This document shows, in pieces, positions 23,040 to 33,674 of a stretch of DNA of 64,000 nt (position 1 is its first letter; every line of letters begins with the position of its first letter). The notes beneath the pieces were generated by a model, which was given only the letters and a program-made list of their open reading frames with translations, did not search any database and was not told where the DNA came from. The position numbers were made by a program, and so were the translations under genes. This stretch comes from Piper betle (lineage: Eukaryota; Streptophyta; Magnoliopsida; Piperales; Piperaceae): positions 33,434 to 97,433 of the forward strand of contig JAURVB010007528.1 in the NCBI GenBank assembly GCA_033002965.1, read 5' to 3'.

Positions 23040-24267
23040 GGAGACCCATCAAGAGTACTTCCACTCTTGACATATCAAAATAATGTCCTGTACAACCTGC
23101 CATATTTTCCCCCTTTTGCAATGATAAGTGCTCCCTTGAATAACTTTCATACTCCTCTAGCAAATTTAGAACTATGGCCAATATCATCTAACTTGCTCAA
23201 AGACAATATATTTTTCCTCAAGCTTGGAATATGTCTCACATTCTTTAAAAATAATTTGCGACCCAAACTAGTCACCATATGCACATCTCCCATGCCAACA
23301 ACACGTGATGTGTTACCCTTTCCCATCTTCATCATTCCCAAATTTTCTGATTTATAGGTAGTGAAGAGTTCTCTATATGATGTTGCATGAAAAGAAGCTC
23401 CAAAATCTACAATCTAACTTGAATTATCCGTCTTATGAAAGCACCCATCATTACAAGAAGTAATAAGTACTAAGTCATTTCCGTAATCAATAGAATTGAC
23501 TTCATCATTTTGTTGTTCTTGGTCCTTTTCCTTGTCATGTTGCATATCCCTTGTTAATTTTCTGCAATACCTTTTTATGTAACCAACCTTGTTACAATAG
23601 AAGCACCTTACCACCTTTCTTCCATTATTTTTCCTCTTGAACCCACTCTTGCCCTCCTCAGAAATCAAGGCTTGCCCCCTGAAGATGGAGTTGATATTGC
23701 TGACTTTCTTCTTCGCTCTTCTGACAATAGTGATGCAGTAACAGAGTTTAAGGTAAGTTCATAAACATGGCTCAAACTCATAATTAAATTATTCCACGAG
23801 TCTGGCATTGAACAGAGAAGTAAGGTGGCTTGTTCTTCCTCATCAACCTTTACACTTGTTCCCAACAGGTCATTTATCAAGCTGTTAAACACATTTAAGT
23901 GTTCATGAATAGAAGTCTCATCCTTCATCTTCAAATTATATAATTGCCTCCTTAGAAAAATTTTACTTACCAAGGATTTGTCTTCATATTTTCTATGAAG
24001 ACTATCCCATAAAGCCTTTGTTGTTGTATCAGTAGTATGCACATTGAATAACACCTTATCATCCAAAGCCAATAAAATATCGGCCTTAGCAATCTCATCT
24101 TTTTCAGCAAATTGTGCATCTGTCATACCAGATGGTCTCTAATCTTTGCCTTTAAGAGTAATAGCACAACCATCTTTCACCAATATGGCATGAATCTTCA
24201 CCTTCCACATAGGAAAATTACTTCTATCAAATTTAGGAAGTAGAAAATTGGTTGTTCTCTTCTCAGC
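23040..24267 (-). pseudogene. copia gag and protease remnant
   Basis: Gag starts about 24267 (MAEKRTTNFLLPKFD...NFPMWKVKI), the usual copia 'F-x2-W' opening. An in-frame stop lies near 24136. It continues through DKVLFNVHTTDTTTKALWDSL (UBN2-type gag domain), DLLGTSVKVDEEEQA and SLLSEERRRK. A frameshift near 23666 leads to RCFYCNKVGYIKRYC, a CCHC knuckle whose His is Tyr. After another stop the protease region follows (GASFHAT, then GMGDVHMVTSLG and [16 protein letters not shown]). Not functional as it stands. Confidence 0.85.
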
Positions 24268-24333
24268 CATCTTGTCTAAAGTAAATAAGAATTTTAATCT
24301 TCTTAACGAACCTTCACAAGTAGATGAACTTCC

Positions 24334-24347
24334 CAGAGACGGTGCCA
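24334..24347 (-). other. Primer-binding site of the gag-only copia
   Basis: Minus-strand TGGCACCGTCTCTG begins two bases inside the 5' LTR. It starts TGG, the complement of a tRNA CCA end, but is not the initiator-Met site TGGTATCAGAGC used by the other two copia elements here. Confidence 0.55.
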
Positions 24348-24349
24348 AT

Positions 24350-24833
24350 TGTTAGGGTTTTAACACACAAAATCAATAAAAGAATAAATGACATGCAAAT
24401 TTAACGTGGAACCTTCAAAATAGAAGGGAAACCACAAAACCATCCACTATAATCAAATAATTGGCACACATATCTGGCAAAGTCGGTACATCATCTTCAT
24501 CATCTGGATCAGATGATGGAATCAATAATCTCCAACTGGGATACACATCCAATTAGGAACACTCACAATTCACGGTTAAACAACACTCTCAATTTTTGTG
24601 TACACTCTTCAATTCAGCTCACTTTCACTCATAATACAACTATATATATATAGTAAAAGACTCATATGCAAGATACAGCAACCCGTAGATACGAAGAGCC
24701 AAATATTAAATACTCATCGTCTTTCATAATTTTAATTAAATTTATCATACCACTTAGAAATGTAGAGCCAACACCAAACAATGCTTCCTATGTGATTGAA
24801 CACTTTCTTATAGGAGGGAATATCTCTATAATA
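24350..24833 (-). repeat. 5' LTR of the gag-only copia element
   Basis: Starts TGTTAGGGTTTTAACACA on the plus strand. It matches 22218-22743 except for a shorter middle (one TCTCCAACT block missing) and a worn end near 24833. Confidence 0.85.
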
Positions 24834-25465
24834 ATGATAGGTGGTTGTCGTGGTGGTGATGGTGGTGCGGGTGTGCGGCTCAATGATGGTCGCTTCATCA
24901 TAGCCTCCTCCCTTTTCTATTGCTCTCCCCTGCCTCCTGCGATAGCAAAGTGATAGCTTGGTCGTACGTCGGTGCTACCGAGTCAATTGTTTTTAATGAG
25001 TTCTTCTTTGTGTTTTATTGTGGGTTCATACCGCTTTCTTGATCGAGTATTTATTTATTGTTATTGAGATTGTACCATTTCTGCCCACAGGAATAAAATT
25101 TTCATTTGTGGAGATGATTTGTTGAATCTACGTAGACTAATCAAAATGAGACGTATTTTGGGTAAAAAACATGTCATGATTAAACAATTTTTCTATGAAA
25201 TTTATGGGTCAAGTGGCATGGGAATTAGTGATTGACCGTCTACTACTTCTCATTGGCGCACGGGGCGTCGAACAAATGGGCTTTACAAAAAAGAATGAAT
25301 TGATAGAATCTGATCTAAAAATGGAAATGGAAAAGACGATAGAACTGTACGTGATAAACATCTCGGCACTAATATTCAAGAGAACAATCATCAAAAACTC
25401 TCGTGCTTCCTGGGATTCTGATTCAATTATCATGCAGTTTTCCATTAAAACGAAGAAAATTATCA
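24834..25465. other. Interval between copia element and NLR gene
   Basis: Begins with GGTGGT-type simple sequence. No confident gene; the open frames at 25195-25497 on both strands show no known motif. This is the 3' flank of the NLR pseudogene. Confidence 0.5.
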
Positions 25466-28148
25466 TCAAAATAAGGTATGAACGGTACAAGAATTGAGTT
25501 TCGACGCCCTAAATTTCATTTTTTTCGAGCTCTGCTCAAATATTATGGAAGGTATGTGACTGATCTTATGCCAATCTTCTCCACCTTCGCGGATCCTTGC
25601 GTAGAATTTAGTACTCATGTGGAGTAGCTCTAGTGTTTGAAGCGTTGATATGTTCTTCACTCTATCTGGAACCTTGTACAGTCTTCTACAACCTCGAATA
25701 GACAATTTTTGTAGCACCCCCATCGATTCCTCCTCAATGATCCACTCTTCCAGGCTATCCAACAGATCAAATTCCAGAGTGGTAAGCTTCTTAAACCCTC
25801 TTCTACAGCAAGCTAGTTTCTTCCCTAAATAGGAACCCGGCCCCAGTCTTAGAACTCTCAACTCTGGTAGTCTGCCCAGTGCTTCCATTTGGTCTAATTC
25901 TAGTCGGCACCATCTCAAAGATAACTTTCTGAGGTTCGCTGAAAGGTGAAGCGGATCTAGAGGCACATCAAGGGGCCGATGAACATAAAGTTTGAGCAAA
26001 GGGAGCTGGGGTAAAACTCGAGCCATTGCTGGAGATGTGTCCCCGAACCCAAAATCCAACCTCAGAGATTGAAGACAGGGCAGGTACAAAAGTGCCCTGG
26101 ACAGCATCCCCCGACACAAGCTATAGTCTCCATGTAATCCCAATTTTTGAGATTAGCGAGCATGCCCAAGCCACTCTCGATCCATGCACCTACAGGAACC
26201 ACTGACATGGTCTCTACATTGGTTAAAGATGAGAAGTTGGGGCATGGACCGCTGCTGGTAGCCTCCATATCCACATATAAGTGTCGCAGTTGTTGCATTT
26301 CTTGGATCGAACTTGGCAGGTGCGTTATGTAGGTGCCTCTGAGATCAAGGTAGCGAAGATTCCTCAGCTCTCGAAAAGACGGATGAAGTGTATAGACGGG
26401 TGTGTTCCTCAGATCAAGTATCTGCAACTGGGGAATGTTACCGATGGGCAACGAATAAAGGGTGCAAGAGGCGCTTATCTTTAAGTAGCTCAGTAGCTTC
26501 TGACTCAGAATGTCGGCCATCCACACCCTAATTCCAGGACAGTCCTCTATTCTCACAACTCTGAGGAGGGGCGATTCGGGCATACGGTAAAAATTACAGT
26601 CATGGTAGATTATGGAGCGGGTGAAGGGTGTTGCACGGTTACTCCTCCGCTGAATAGAATAAATCACACGACGAACAAGAAAATCGTCCCGGTTGGAGAA
26701 ATGGGCCATGTAGGGATGCAAGTGGGGGCGGATTTGAATGGTTTTGATATGGCCGACAACACTTCTCGAAATAGTGATCAAGTTCATGCTGGCTAGTGTC
26801 TCCAAAACTCGGTGCGCGGCAGATTCAACACCTTCTTGAGTGCTAGTAGTGTGGAGTTGCAGGAAGCCCTCCGCCGCCCACATGGGAATAAGCTGCCGGG
26901 TAGGGATTGGGAGCATTCTTGGAAATGCTGTCAAGTAGAGTAAGCAGAGCTTGATGCTGTATGGAAGGATATCGACAACCATTTGGAGGTAACGGTAGTT
27001 TGGGCCTCGGAAGGATGACCATGGCTCGTGTGCTGAGAGGTGCGAGTGGAAGATCATGTACCTGCCGGCTTTGGCAACGGCCTGCGGCGAGGCCATGGGT
27101 GGAAGCGTAAATGGATTCCTCGATCTCCTTATCCCGAGGCCCGACTTCGCCGTCGGGATAGGCATGGCCGCAAAACAGCTCCCAACTGTCTTCCTTGCTC
27201 AGAGGTTGCAGCCTGTGAATGAACTTGTGCCCACTCGCTTGGGAGGCGACGTTTTCGTTACTAGTGGTGAGGAGGACCCTGCTTCCTTGGATTCCCGGTG
27301 GAAAGACCAAAGAAAGCTCATCCCAAGTTTGGAGGTCCGATACACCGTCCAACATCATCAAGTACCTCCGACCTCGCAGCAAGGCGGAGAGCCTATCGGC
27401 AAGCACCTTCTCGTCCATCGCCGATACCCGCTCCTCGTCATCTTGATCCGCCATCACCTGGAGCAGCAGATGTACAAGCATTGTCTTGGTCATGGGTGCG
27501 GATTCTTGCGCCTTGGCCCAGGCGAGGCAGGTGCCGAAATGACGCTGCACGCGCCAGTGGTTGAACACATGGTAGGCGAGGGTGGTTTTGCCGTAGCCGG
27601 CCGCACCCACGACGGAGATAACGCAATTCTGGGGGCCTCCCTCGATGAGCTTCATCACCAGCACGTTCAGATCTTCGCCGCGGCCGACAAGGGCCGTCGC
27701 GGCGGGGTCCGACGGCCGGATCCCTTAATGGTATAAAAGATGACCATTCCTCGAGCAGCTCCAAAGCACGCACCTTGGCCTCTTGGAACCGTATCAGAAG
27801 ATTCCGGCGGGCGATGATCTCGGCGACGAGGGAGTCGGGGCGGGCAGCGCGCCTGGCGGCGGCTTTGAGGATGAAGATGTCGATGTGGTCTTCCAGATCG
27901 TCGCAGATGGCCCGCAGAGCGGTGGCCCAACCGAGCGACGGAACCTGATCGGTTATCGGACAGGAGAGGCTCATGACCGTCGCTGCGTGTGCATCCACGT
28001 CGGATTGATTCATAGAATCCTGCGCCAGTTCCATTTCCATGGATTTGAGGATGCCGTGGGCGTACCCATCCAAGGTTGCAGCTTTGGTGGCGAAAAGATT
28101 AGCGATCACCGCTGTTACCTCCCGACCAAGTCGCCAGTCTGCGGCCAT
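25466..28148 (-). pseudogene. CC-NB-LRR (NLR) resistance gene with three frameshifts
   Basis: Plant NLRs are intracellular immune receptors. The first Met is at 28148 (MAADWRLGREVTAV), followed by a helical N-terminal domain of about 140 residues. The NB domain has the P-loop VVGAAGYGKTTLA, kinase-2 YLMMLDGVSDLQTWDE, RNBS-B GSRVLLTTS, RNBS-C LQPLSKEDSWELF and a GLPQAV-type GLPL. Then come LPYSIKLCLLYLTAFPR (RNBS-D), LIPMWAAEGFLQ and LRRs (LQILDLRNTPVYTL, LRYLDLRGTYITHLP). No clear MHD motif is seen. The frame shifts near 27711, 27089 and 26147, each by one base. Apart from that the gene is full-length, so it is either a recent pseudogene or suffers assembly errors. No introns are needed. It lies head to head with the gene at 28533. 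Confidence 0.9.
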
Positions 28149-28532
28149 CTTTCAATCTCTTACATAAAACAACGTAATCCTAAACTCAGGGTGGAGGGAG
28201 AGATTCATAGGCTGGGAAGGATGGGAGAGAGACGGGGACAATTTAGGTGTCCATAAAAGAGACTATGATAGTGTATGGGTAGGCTGTAAGAAGCTTCTCC
28301 GAAGTGTCGTCGTGGAAACTTCACTCTTAAAAGAGACGTGAAGCTTCTCCGAAGTGTCTTCCTGGAAGCTTCGCACCTTAAGTCTGTGGGCCTGACGCGA
28401 CTCGGGAAGAAGATGGGAAGATTCTTCTTCAGACCAGGGAACACTATACCACTCCGATTCTCATTCTAGTCTGCAACCTAAACAAAAGTGACTAATCAAT
28501 TATTTACTTGGTGAGGTGGAGAAGTAGTGAAG
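28149..28532. promoter_or_regulatory. Divergent promoter between the two NLR-type genes
   Basis: Only about 384 bp separate the two start codons. A 19-bp sequence, GAAGCTTCTCCGAAGTGTC, occurs at 28290-28308 and again at 28340-28358. Between and after the copies are GGAAACTTC and GGAAGCTTC, so inverted GAA/TTC blocks, loosely like heat-shock elements, cluster within 90 bp. No strong TATA box is evident. That one element serves both genes is inference. Confidence 0.6.
28290..28358. repeat. Direct repeat of 19 bp, 50-bp period
   Basis: Two exact copies of GAAGCTTCTCCGAAGTGTC start at 28290 and 28340. The core GAAGCTTC is palindromic. Confidence 0.9.
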
Positions 28533-30515
28533 ATGTTGCAAGGGAGTTGGGAAGAGGAAGTACTAGCAGCCCAGTGGCGTAAATTCCAAGAGGAGAACAT
28601 CGACCCTCTTCTGTGGAACCTCCGGGAATCCGGCGACTCCCAATTGGAATCCTCCGCTGCTGTCCAGGCGCCACTCCAGAGCATCAAGGAGGCGGTGCTC
28701 GCAGCTAAGAAGTGGGAGATCCAACTCTCCGACCAGCTTGCCCTCATGACCAGAGAAACCGACGAGTTAATTCGATCCAATCAACTCTCTTCCCTTCCTG
28801 ACCTCGTTTCCTCTCGTCTCCAACTCATCGCCGCCCGGTTTCCTACTTGCTTCGAACCGCCAGCTGCTGGAGCAGCATCCTCTGTTCCTGTGAAGCCTAA
28901 ACCCAACCAAGGGTGGAAACGGTTTACAGAAAACACCGAATGGGCAGAAGATGACCCGAGATGGGAAGAAGACATTGCAGCAAAAGCTCATATTGATACA
29001 AGCATCAGAAGTCTAGAACCTCAGTTGAGAGAATGCCTGGTACGGTTATCAGTGTTTCCAGAAAATGCCATCATCAAGAAGAGGAACCTGATCTACTGGT
29101 GGATAGGCGAAGATGTGGTAAAACCCACCAGCTCCAAATCTGCGGAGGAGGTCGGGGAGCATTGCTTCCATCTCTTGCTGGCCACGGGGATGGTGGAGCC
29201 AATCACCGACAGGTACACCCGATCCATCAAGCGCTGCAGGTTGCATCCCCGTGTCTCCCAGGTCCTCGCTCAGGAGTCATGGCCACGGGTTCGGCCTCGT
29301 CGCTTGGCCTCGACGAGGACGGGAGATGAAGCATTGTGCCAGCTGATGCCGGTAGTTGACGACGACGTTAGCGATAAATATGAAGGCGATACGAGGCCAC
29401 GGCTGATGCGTAGAGTCCGCTTCCCCTCTATCTTCAATTTAAGTGCTCAGCGTTTGTACTTGCCCAGGAACAAGAATATGACGAGATTGAAGAAGGTGCC
29501 TGTTCTTCAACTGGGCAGGTGGCAGGACTGGCCCGATCACCACATTGAAATCGAAGATGCCCAGTTCCTCACCAGCTTGGGAGTGTTGAAGAGTCTCAAA
29601 TACCTCTCCCTTCGAGGCATATCCCAGATAAAAGAGATTCCCGACTCGGTCGGTGAATTGCCCCATCTTCTCATTCTAGACCTCCAATCTTGCCACAATC
29701 TGGAGAGATTAACGCCGAAGATAACCATGTTGAGCAAGCTCACTCACTTGGACGTCTCTGAGTGCTCATTGTTGGAGCTCATGCCACCGGGACTAGACTC
29801 CCTCACCAGCCTCCAGGTGCTCAAGGGATTCGCTCTCAGGACCAGCAGCAACCACCGGGGTCGACTAGGGGAGCTGGCCGAATTGCCGAGCCTATGGAAG
29901 CTTAGTATAAACTTGGGATTCTACACCCAGAAAGTAGAAGACTTGCATGACTTGAGCAAGTTACAACGACTGCGATCACTCACCATTGTCTGGGGCAGGG
30001 AAAAATCTTCCACAACCTTATCACCTCCTCCTTCGAAAACACCAAAGAAATCCCTGTCAAAGCTCAAGTCCCAGACATCAATCCCAACAACAATCACGAT
30101 TTCGGCTCCGCCTAGCCTCGAGAAATTAGACCTGCAGTGCATTCCCTCCAATGAGACGCTGGACTGGTTGAAGCCCGATCAGCTTCAAAGTCTGAATAAG
30201 CTCTACATCAGGGGAGGGAAGCTCAAGAAGCTCCCCTTTGGTGGTGATGGTGGTGAGGCGTGGAACGTGCAGACATTGCGGCTAAAGTTTCTCGAAGACT
30301 TGAAGGTGGAGGACTGGGCTCTTGTCCATACATCATTTCCTCGTCTCGAGTGTGTTCAAGTCTTTGATTGCCCACGAGTTAAAACCCATCTCTTGCTTGA
30401 TGAGCATGGGATATGGTGCAAGAATGCGGAGGAAACGATGACTTCTGCAAGTACTAGCTTTAGTTTTCAACATCCAGAAAGCTACGAGAGGGGATTAATC
30501 GCTGAAGAATATTGA
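28533..30515 (+). CDS. NB-less winged-helix/LRR protein, RPP13-like protein 4 type
   Basis: A single uninterrupted frame of 660 codons runs from the ATG at 28533. The N-terminal 150 residues are helical and charged. There is no P-loop or kinase-2, so the nucleotide-binding core is absent. Residues about 166-194 (LRECLVRLSVFPENAIIKKR...YWWIGE) match the winged-helix region that follows NB-ARC in NLRs. LRRs run from about residue 335, with KYLSLRGISQIKEIPDSVGEL and LILDLQSCHNLERL as clear units. A Ser/Pro/Thr/Lys-rich insert of about 40 residues (around 490-530) splits two LRRs. This architecture is known from 'RPP13-like protein 4' homologues. Role unknown; defence-related by family. Intact, so possibly working. 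Confidence 0.85.
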   Translation: MLQGSWEEEVLAAQWRKFQEENIDPLLWNLRESGDSQLESSAAVQAPLQSIKEAVLAAKKWEIQLSDQLALMTRETDELIRSNQLSSLPDLVSSRLQLIAARFPTCFEPPAAGAASSVPVKPKPNQGWKRFTENTEWAEDDPRWEEDIAAKAHIDTSIRSLEPQLRECLVRLSVFPENAIIKKRNLIYWWIGEDVVKPTSSKSAEEVGEHCFHLLLATGMVEPITDRYTRSIKRCRLHPRVSQVLAQESWPRVRPRRLASTRTGDEALCQLMPVVDDDVSDKYEGDTRPRLMRRVRFPSIFNLSAQRLYLPRNKNMTRLKKVPVLQLGRWQDWPDHHIEIEDAQFLTSLGVLKSLKYLSLRGISQIKEIPDSVGELPHLLILDLQSCHNLERLTPKITMLSKLTHLDVSECSLLELMPPGLDSLTSLQVLKGFALRTSSNHRGRLGELAELPSLWKLSINLGFYTQKVEDLHDLSKLQRLRSLTIVWGREKSSTTLSPPPSKTPKKSLSKLKSQTSIPTTITISAPPSLEKLDLQCIPSNETLDWLKPDQLQSLNKLYIRGGKLKKLPFGGDGGEAWNVQTLRLKFLEDLKVEDWALVHTSFPRLECVQVFDCPRVKTHLLLDEHGIWCKNAEETMTSASTSFSFQHPESYERGLIAEEY

Positions 30516-31226
30516 TTGGATTTGGATAGTATGATCAAGTTTGCAATTTTCTTTGTATCTACTTGTGTGTCCCTTCTTTCTGACCTCAATCAGGTATTAC
30601 CAAACTACTATATTATTACTGTCCAGTTATCATTCTTTAATTAGTTGCTCACAATTGTTATTGTTACATACTATATATATATATATATATATATAAGAAA
30701 ACAAATGATTGAGATCCATGCATCTAAAAAAATCTCAAATTTTTTAACAATTGCCCACATTATTTATTTTATTATATATGGGCTACAACATCAACAATTA
30801 AGAGATTAATTATATGCAAGTCACAAAATTGTAATGAGTTGGGGTTATCATTTTTTTACGGGATAGTGGGTGCGGAAATATAATTTTTCAAATAATTTTA
30901 TGGGTCGTGCTAACGGTCTTGTAAAATGTACATTCTTTTTTATGTATTTCATGAAACTATTCTTCTCTAATTCATGAGTTTTTGTCTTTTTTTTATTTCT
31001 CAGAGTCATTGAAATCTGAAATGTTGTTACAACTTCCAAATCAAGTGACACATTTTCAAGTACCGGGTGCTGTTTTGGGTAAGGTTGGACCTATTCGGCT
31101 CATTTCCTTTTTAAAAAATTTTTTTTAATATTTTAAACCAAATTCTCAAATAAGTGAATGTATTTTAGACAATTCATAATTTTAAATTTTTTATAATTAC
31201 GTTTGATTTGGGTACTTACAAACCCT
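30516..31226. other. AT-rich 3' flank with (TA)n
   Basis: A TA run of about 24 bp lies at 30672-30696. No gene is seen before the copia element starts. Confidence 0.6.
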
Positions 31227-31850
31227 TGTTGGGAAATAGACACTCTAGCAGAAACAACCTAAAAAATATTTCCCCTCAAGATGAAATGAAAACAAATATA
31301 AAATGAATAGGAGACACCAAGATAAAAATGGATGGAAACTTTCTTCCAAATTAGGAAAAAGAAAACCAACCTACTCGATCAACTTTGATTAAGAAAATCT
31401 CTTACAATCAAGTATCGAATAAAAATTTGACAAAACTCTCCTAATACAAATCAGACCAATAACAAGATCTGAAATATACAATTCTTGAGAAATACAATAT
31501 ATGAGAAATTGAGAAATTAACATACACCTCAAAAGAAAATTGGATCAACCTCACACCTTGGATTAAGACCCCGACTTCAACTTGAGATGATGAAGAACTT
31601 CTCCAAACTCTCCCTTTATGAGCCAAATGTGCTTAAAAACTCTCAAGAGGATGTTCTGTTTAACATCAACAGAGTTCTCCTTTATATAGAAGAATATGAG
31701 TAGAATTCTAGAAGTCACCTCATTAAACTTCTATAGAAAAGGACGAAATCACACATAGGTATACGAAACACCAACCATTAGTGTGATAAACGAAAAGCCA
31801 AAACTGACAATTGAGTTATTCCAATGCGAATGGGTGAGAGAAACTCAACA
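31227..31850 (-). repeat. 3' LTR of the large copia element
   Basis: Plus-strand ends are TGTTGGGAAATAGACAC and AAACTCAACA (624 bp). It is about 95 percent like 41788-42405 by eye. An open frame of 61 codons (31441-31626, minus) is kept in both LTRs but has no known motif. Confidence 0.92.
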
Positions 31851-31866
31851 AATCCTCCCTTTCACG
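31851..31866 (-). other. Polypurine tract of the large copia element
   Basis: Minus-strand CGTGAAAGGGAGGATT directly precedes the 3' LTR, the place where plus-strand priming occurs. Confidence 0.75.
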
Positions 31867-31880
31867 AATCCATGAGCTAA

Positions 31881-33674
31881 CTAGACATAAGTGGTAGCAA
31901 AATTCTCCATACCAGCTCCACTTCGACAAAATAAATGTTTGTCCTTTGTCACAATCTTGGTTAACATATCTGAGATGTTCTTGTCAGTGTGAACCTTGTT
32001 CAACTCTAACAACTTTCTCTCCAACACATCTCTTACCCAATGATATCGAACATCTATGTGTTTACTCTTTGAATGAAAACTAGAGTTCTTACTCAAATGT
32101 ATAGCACTTTGACTATCACAAAGTACCTCATACTTATCTTGACTTATCCCAATTTCATTCAAAAATCTTTTCAACCATAGAACCTCTTTGCAAGCTTCTG
32201 TAACTGCAATGAATTCAGCTTCAATTGTGGATAGAGCAACACACTTTTGCAATTTGGACTGCCAAGAAACAGCACCACCCGCAAAAGTAACAACAACCCC
32301 AGAAGTAGACCTCCTAGAGTCAAGATCACCAGCCATATCTGCATCACTATAACATGATAATATAGGCTTACCTCCCCAAAGCATAAACCTAGCTTGGAAG
32401 TACCTCTCAAATATCTCAATATCCACTTAACTGCTTGCCAATGTTCTCTACCAGGATTAGACAAATGTCTACTTACTGCCCCGACAGCATACGCTATGTC
32501 TGGTCTAGTACAAACCATAGCATACATAAGACTCCCTACAACAGATGCATAAGGGACATTCTTCATTTCATTTACTTCTGCTTCACTTAGCTCACCCTTC
32601 TTCAATTTGAATTGAGCTCCTAGTGGAATAGAAACCGGCTTGGCTTCCTTCATGTTGAATCGCTCAAGAATCTTCTCAATGTATTTCTCTTGGGATAACC
32701 AAATCTTCTTAGCTTTTCTATCCCGCCGGATAGACATGCCAAGAATTTGCCTAGCTGGACCCAAATCCGTCATAGCAAAGGATTTGCCTAAATTTTCCTT
32801 CAAATCTGCAATTCTTGATTTATCCTGTCCAAGAATCAACATATCATCAACATAAAGAAGCAAAATGATAAAGTCATTCTTCCCAAATTTCTTGATAAAT
32901 ACACAATGGTCTGAAACAGTTTTGTTGTAGCCTTGACTATCCATAAAAGAATCAAACTTCTTGTACCATTGTCTAGGAGCTTGCTTGAGGCCATACAAGC
33001 TCTTCTTCAATCTACACACCATCTGTTTCTTTTCCTTATCTACAAAACCCTCAGGTTGTTCCATATATATTGTTTCATCAAGATCACCATGGAGAAATGC
33101 AGTCTTCACATCTAACTGTTCAACCTCCAAATCCATACTTGCAGCTAAACCTAGCACACAACGGATTGAAGACATTTTTACAACAGGTGAGAAAATTTCG
33201 TCAAAGTCAATACCTTTCTTCTGCCCGAAACCTTTCACCACAAGTCTTGCCTTGTACCTTGGTTGTGAGTTACCTTCTTCATGCTTAAGCCGATAAACCC
33301 ACTTGTTCTTCAAGACCTTTCTCCCCTTAGGAAGATTCACAAGCTCATACGTCTTGTTCTCATGCAATGACTTTAGTTCCTCTCGCATGGCACTTACCCA
33401 TTTGTCTTTCTCTTTGTGACTAAGAACTTCACTGAAGTCTTCAGGCTCACCACTTTCTGTGAGAGTCACATAAGTAGATTTTGGATACTTCGTGGATGGC
33501 TTAACAATTCTACCAGATTTTGTTCTAGTAGCATCAGCCATCACGCGTCATCTCTGAGTTCATCAACAACATCAGGAACTATATCATTAGCAATGTCATT
33601 ATCCTCGCCTTCACCGTCAGCTGTAACACGCTCTCAAATCTGGTCCACATCTCGTGATACCAAACTGGCATAAG
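31881..33674 (-). pseudogene. copia reverse transcriptase and RNase H
   Basis: Reverse transcriptase (33544-32420) is one long frame. It has the copia opening [65 protein letters not shown] and the catalytic YVDDMLI. After a 1-base shift near 32400 RNase H follows: YSDADMAGDLDSRRSTSG, the EAEF box, CDSQSAIHLSKN and [12 protein letters not shown]. Upstream of 33544 the hinge region (GEGEDND-rich) continues with a stop to the insertion at 33675. Family: Ty1/copia. One shift and one stop make it inactive as read. Confidence 0.93.

Larger units (their letters stand above)
22218..24833 (-). mobile_element. Short gag-only copia element
   Basis: Two LTRs (22218-22743 and 24350-24833) flank an interior of only about 1.6 kb on the minus strand. 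The interior has a primer-binding-site-like TGGCACCGTCTCTG, gag, a zinc-knuckle-like segment and the start of a protease region. There is no integrase, reverse transcriptase or RNase H. A purine-rich tract (CGGGAAGGGGGCAT) adjoins the 3' LTR. It is non-autonomous, by internal deletion. Repeat GGTGG-type sequence lies on both flanks, so the target duplication is unclear. Confidence 0.85.

Noticed and set aside
27040..27740. Long plus-strand open frames (up to 226 codons) opposite the NLR
   Set aside because: They are antisense to the NB domain; the minus strand shows clear NLR motifs and these frames show none.
28527..28532. Upstream GTG as start of the NB-less gene
   Set aside because: Nuclear genes start at ATG; the first ATG of the frame is at 28533.
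31441..31626. 61-codon frame conserved in both LTRs of the large copia (also 42002-42187) as a gene
   Set aside because: LTRs are copies of each other, so shared openness is expected; there is no motif.
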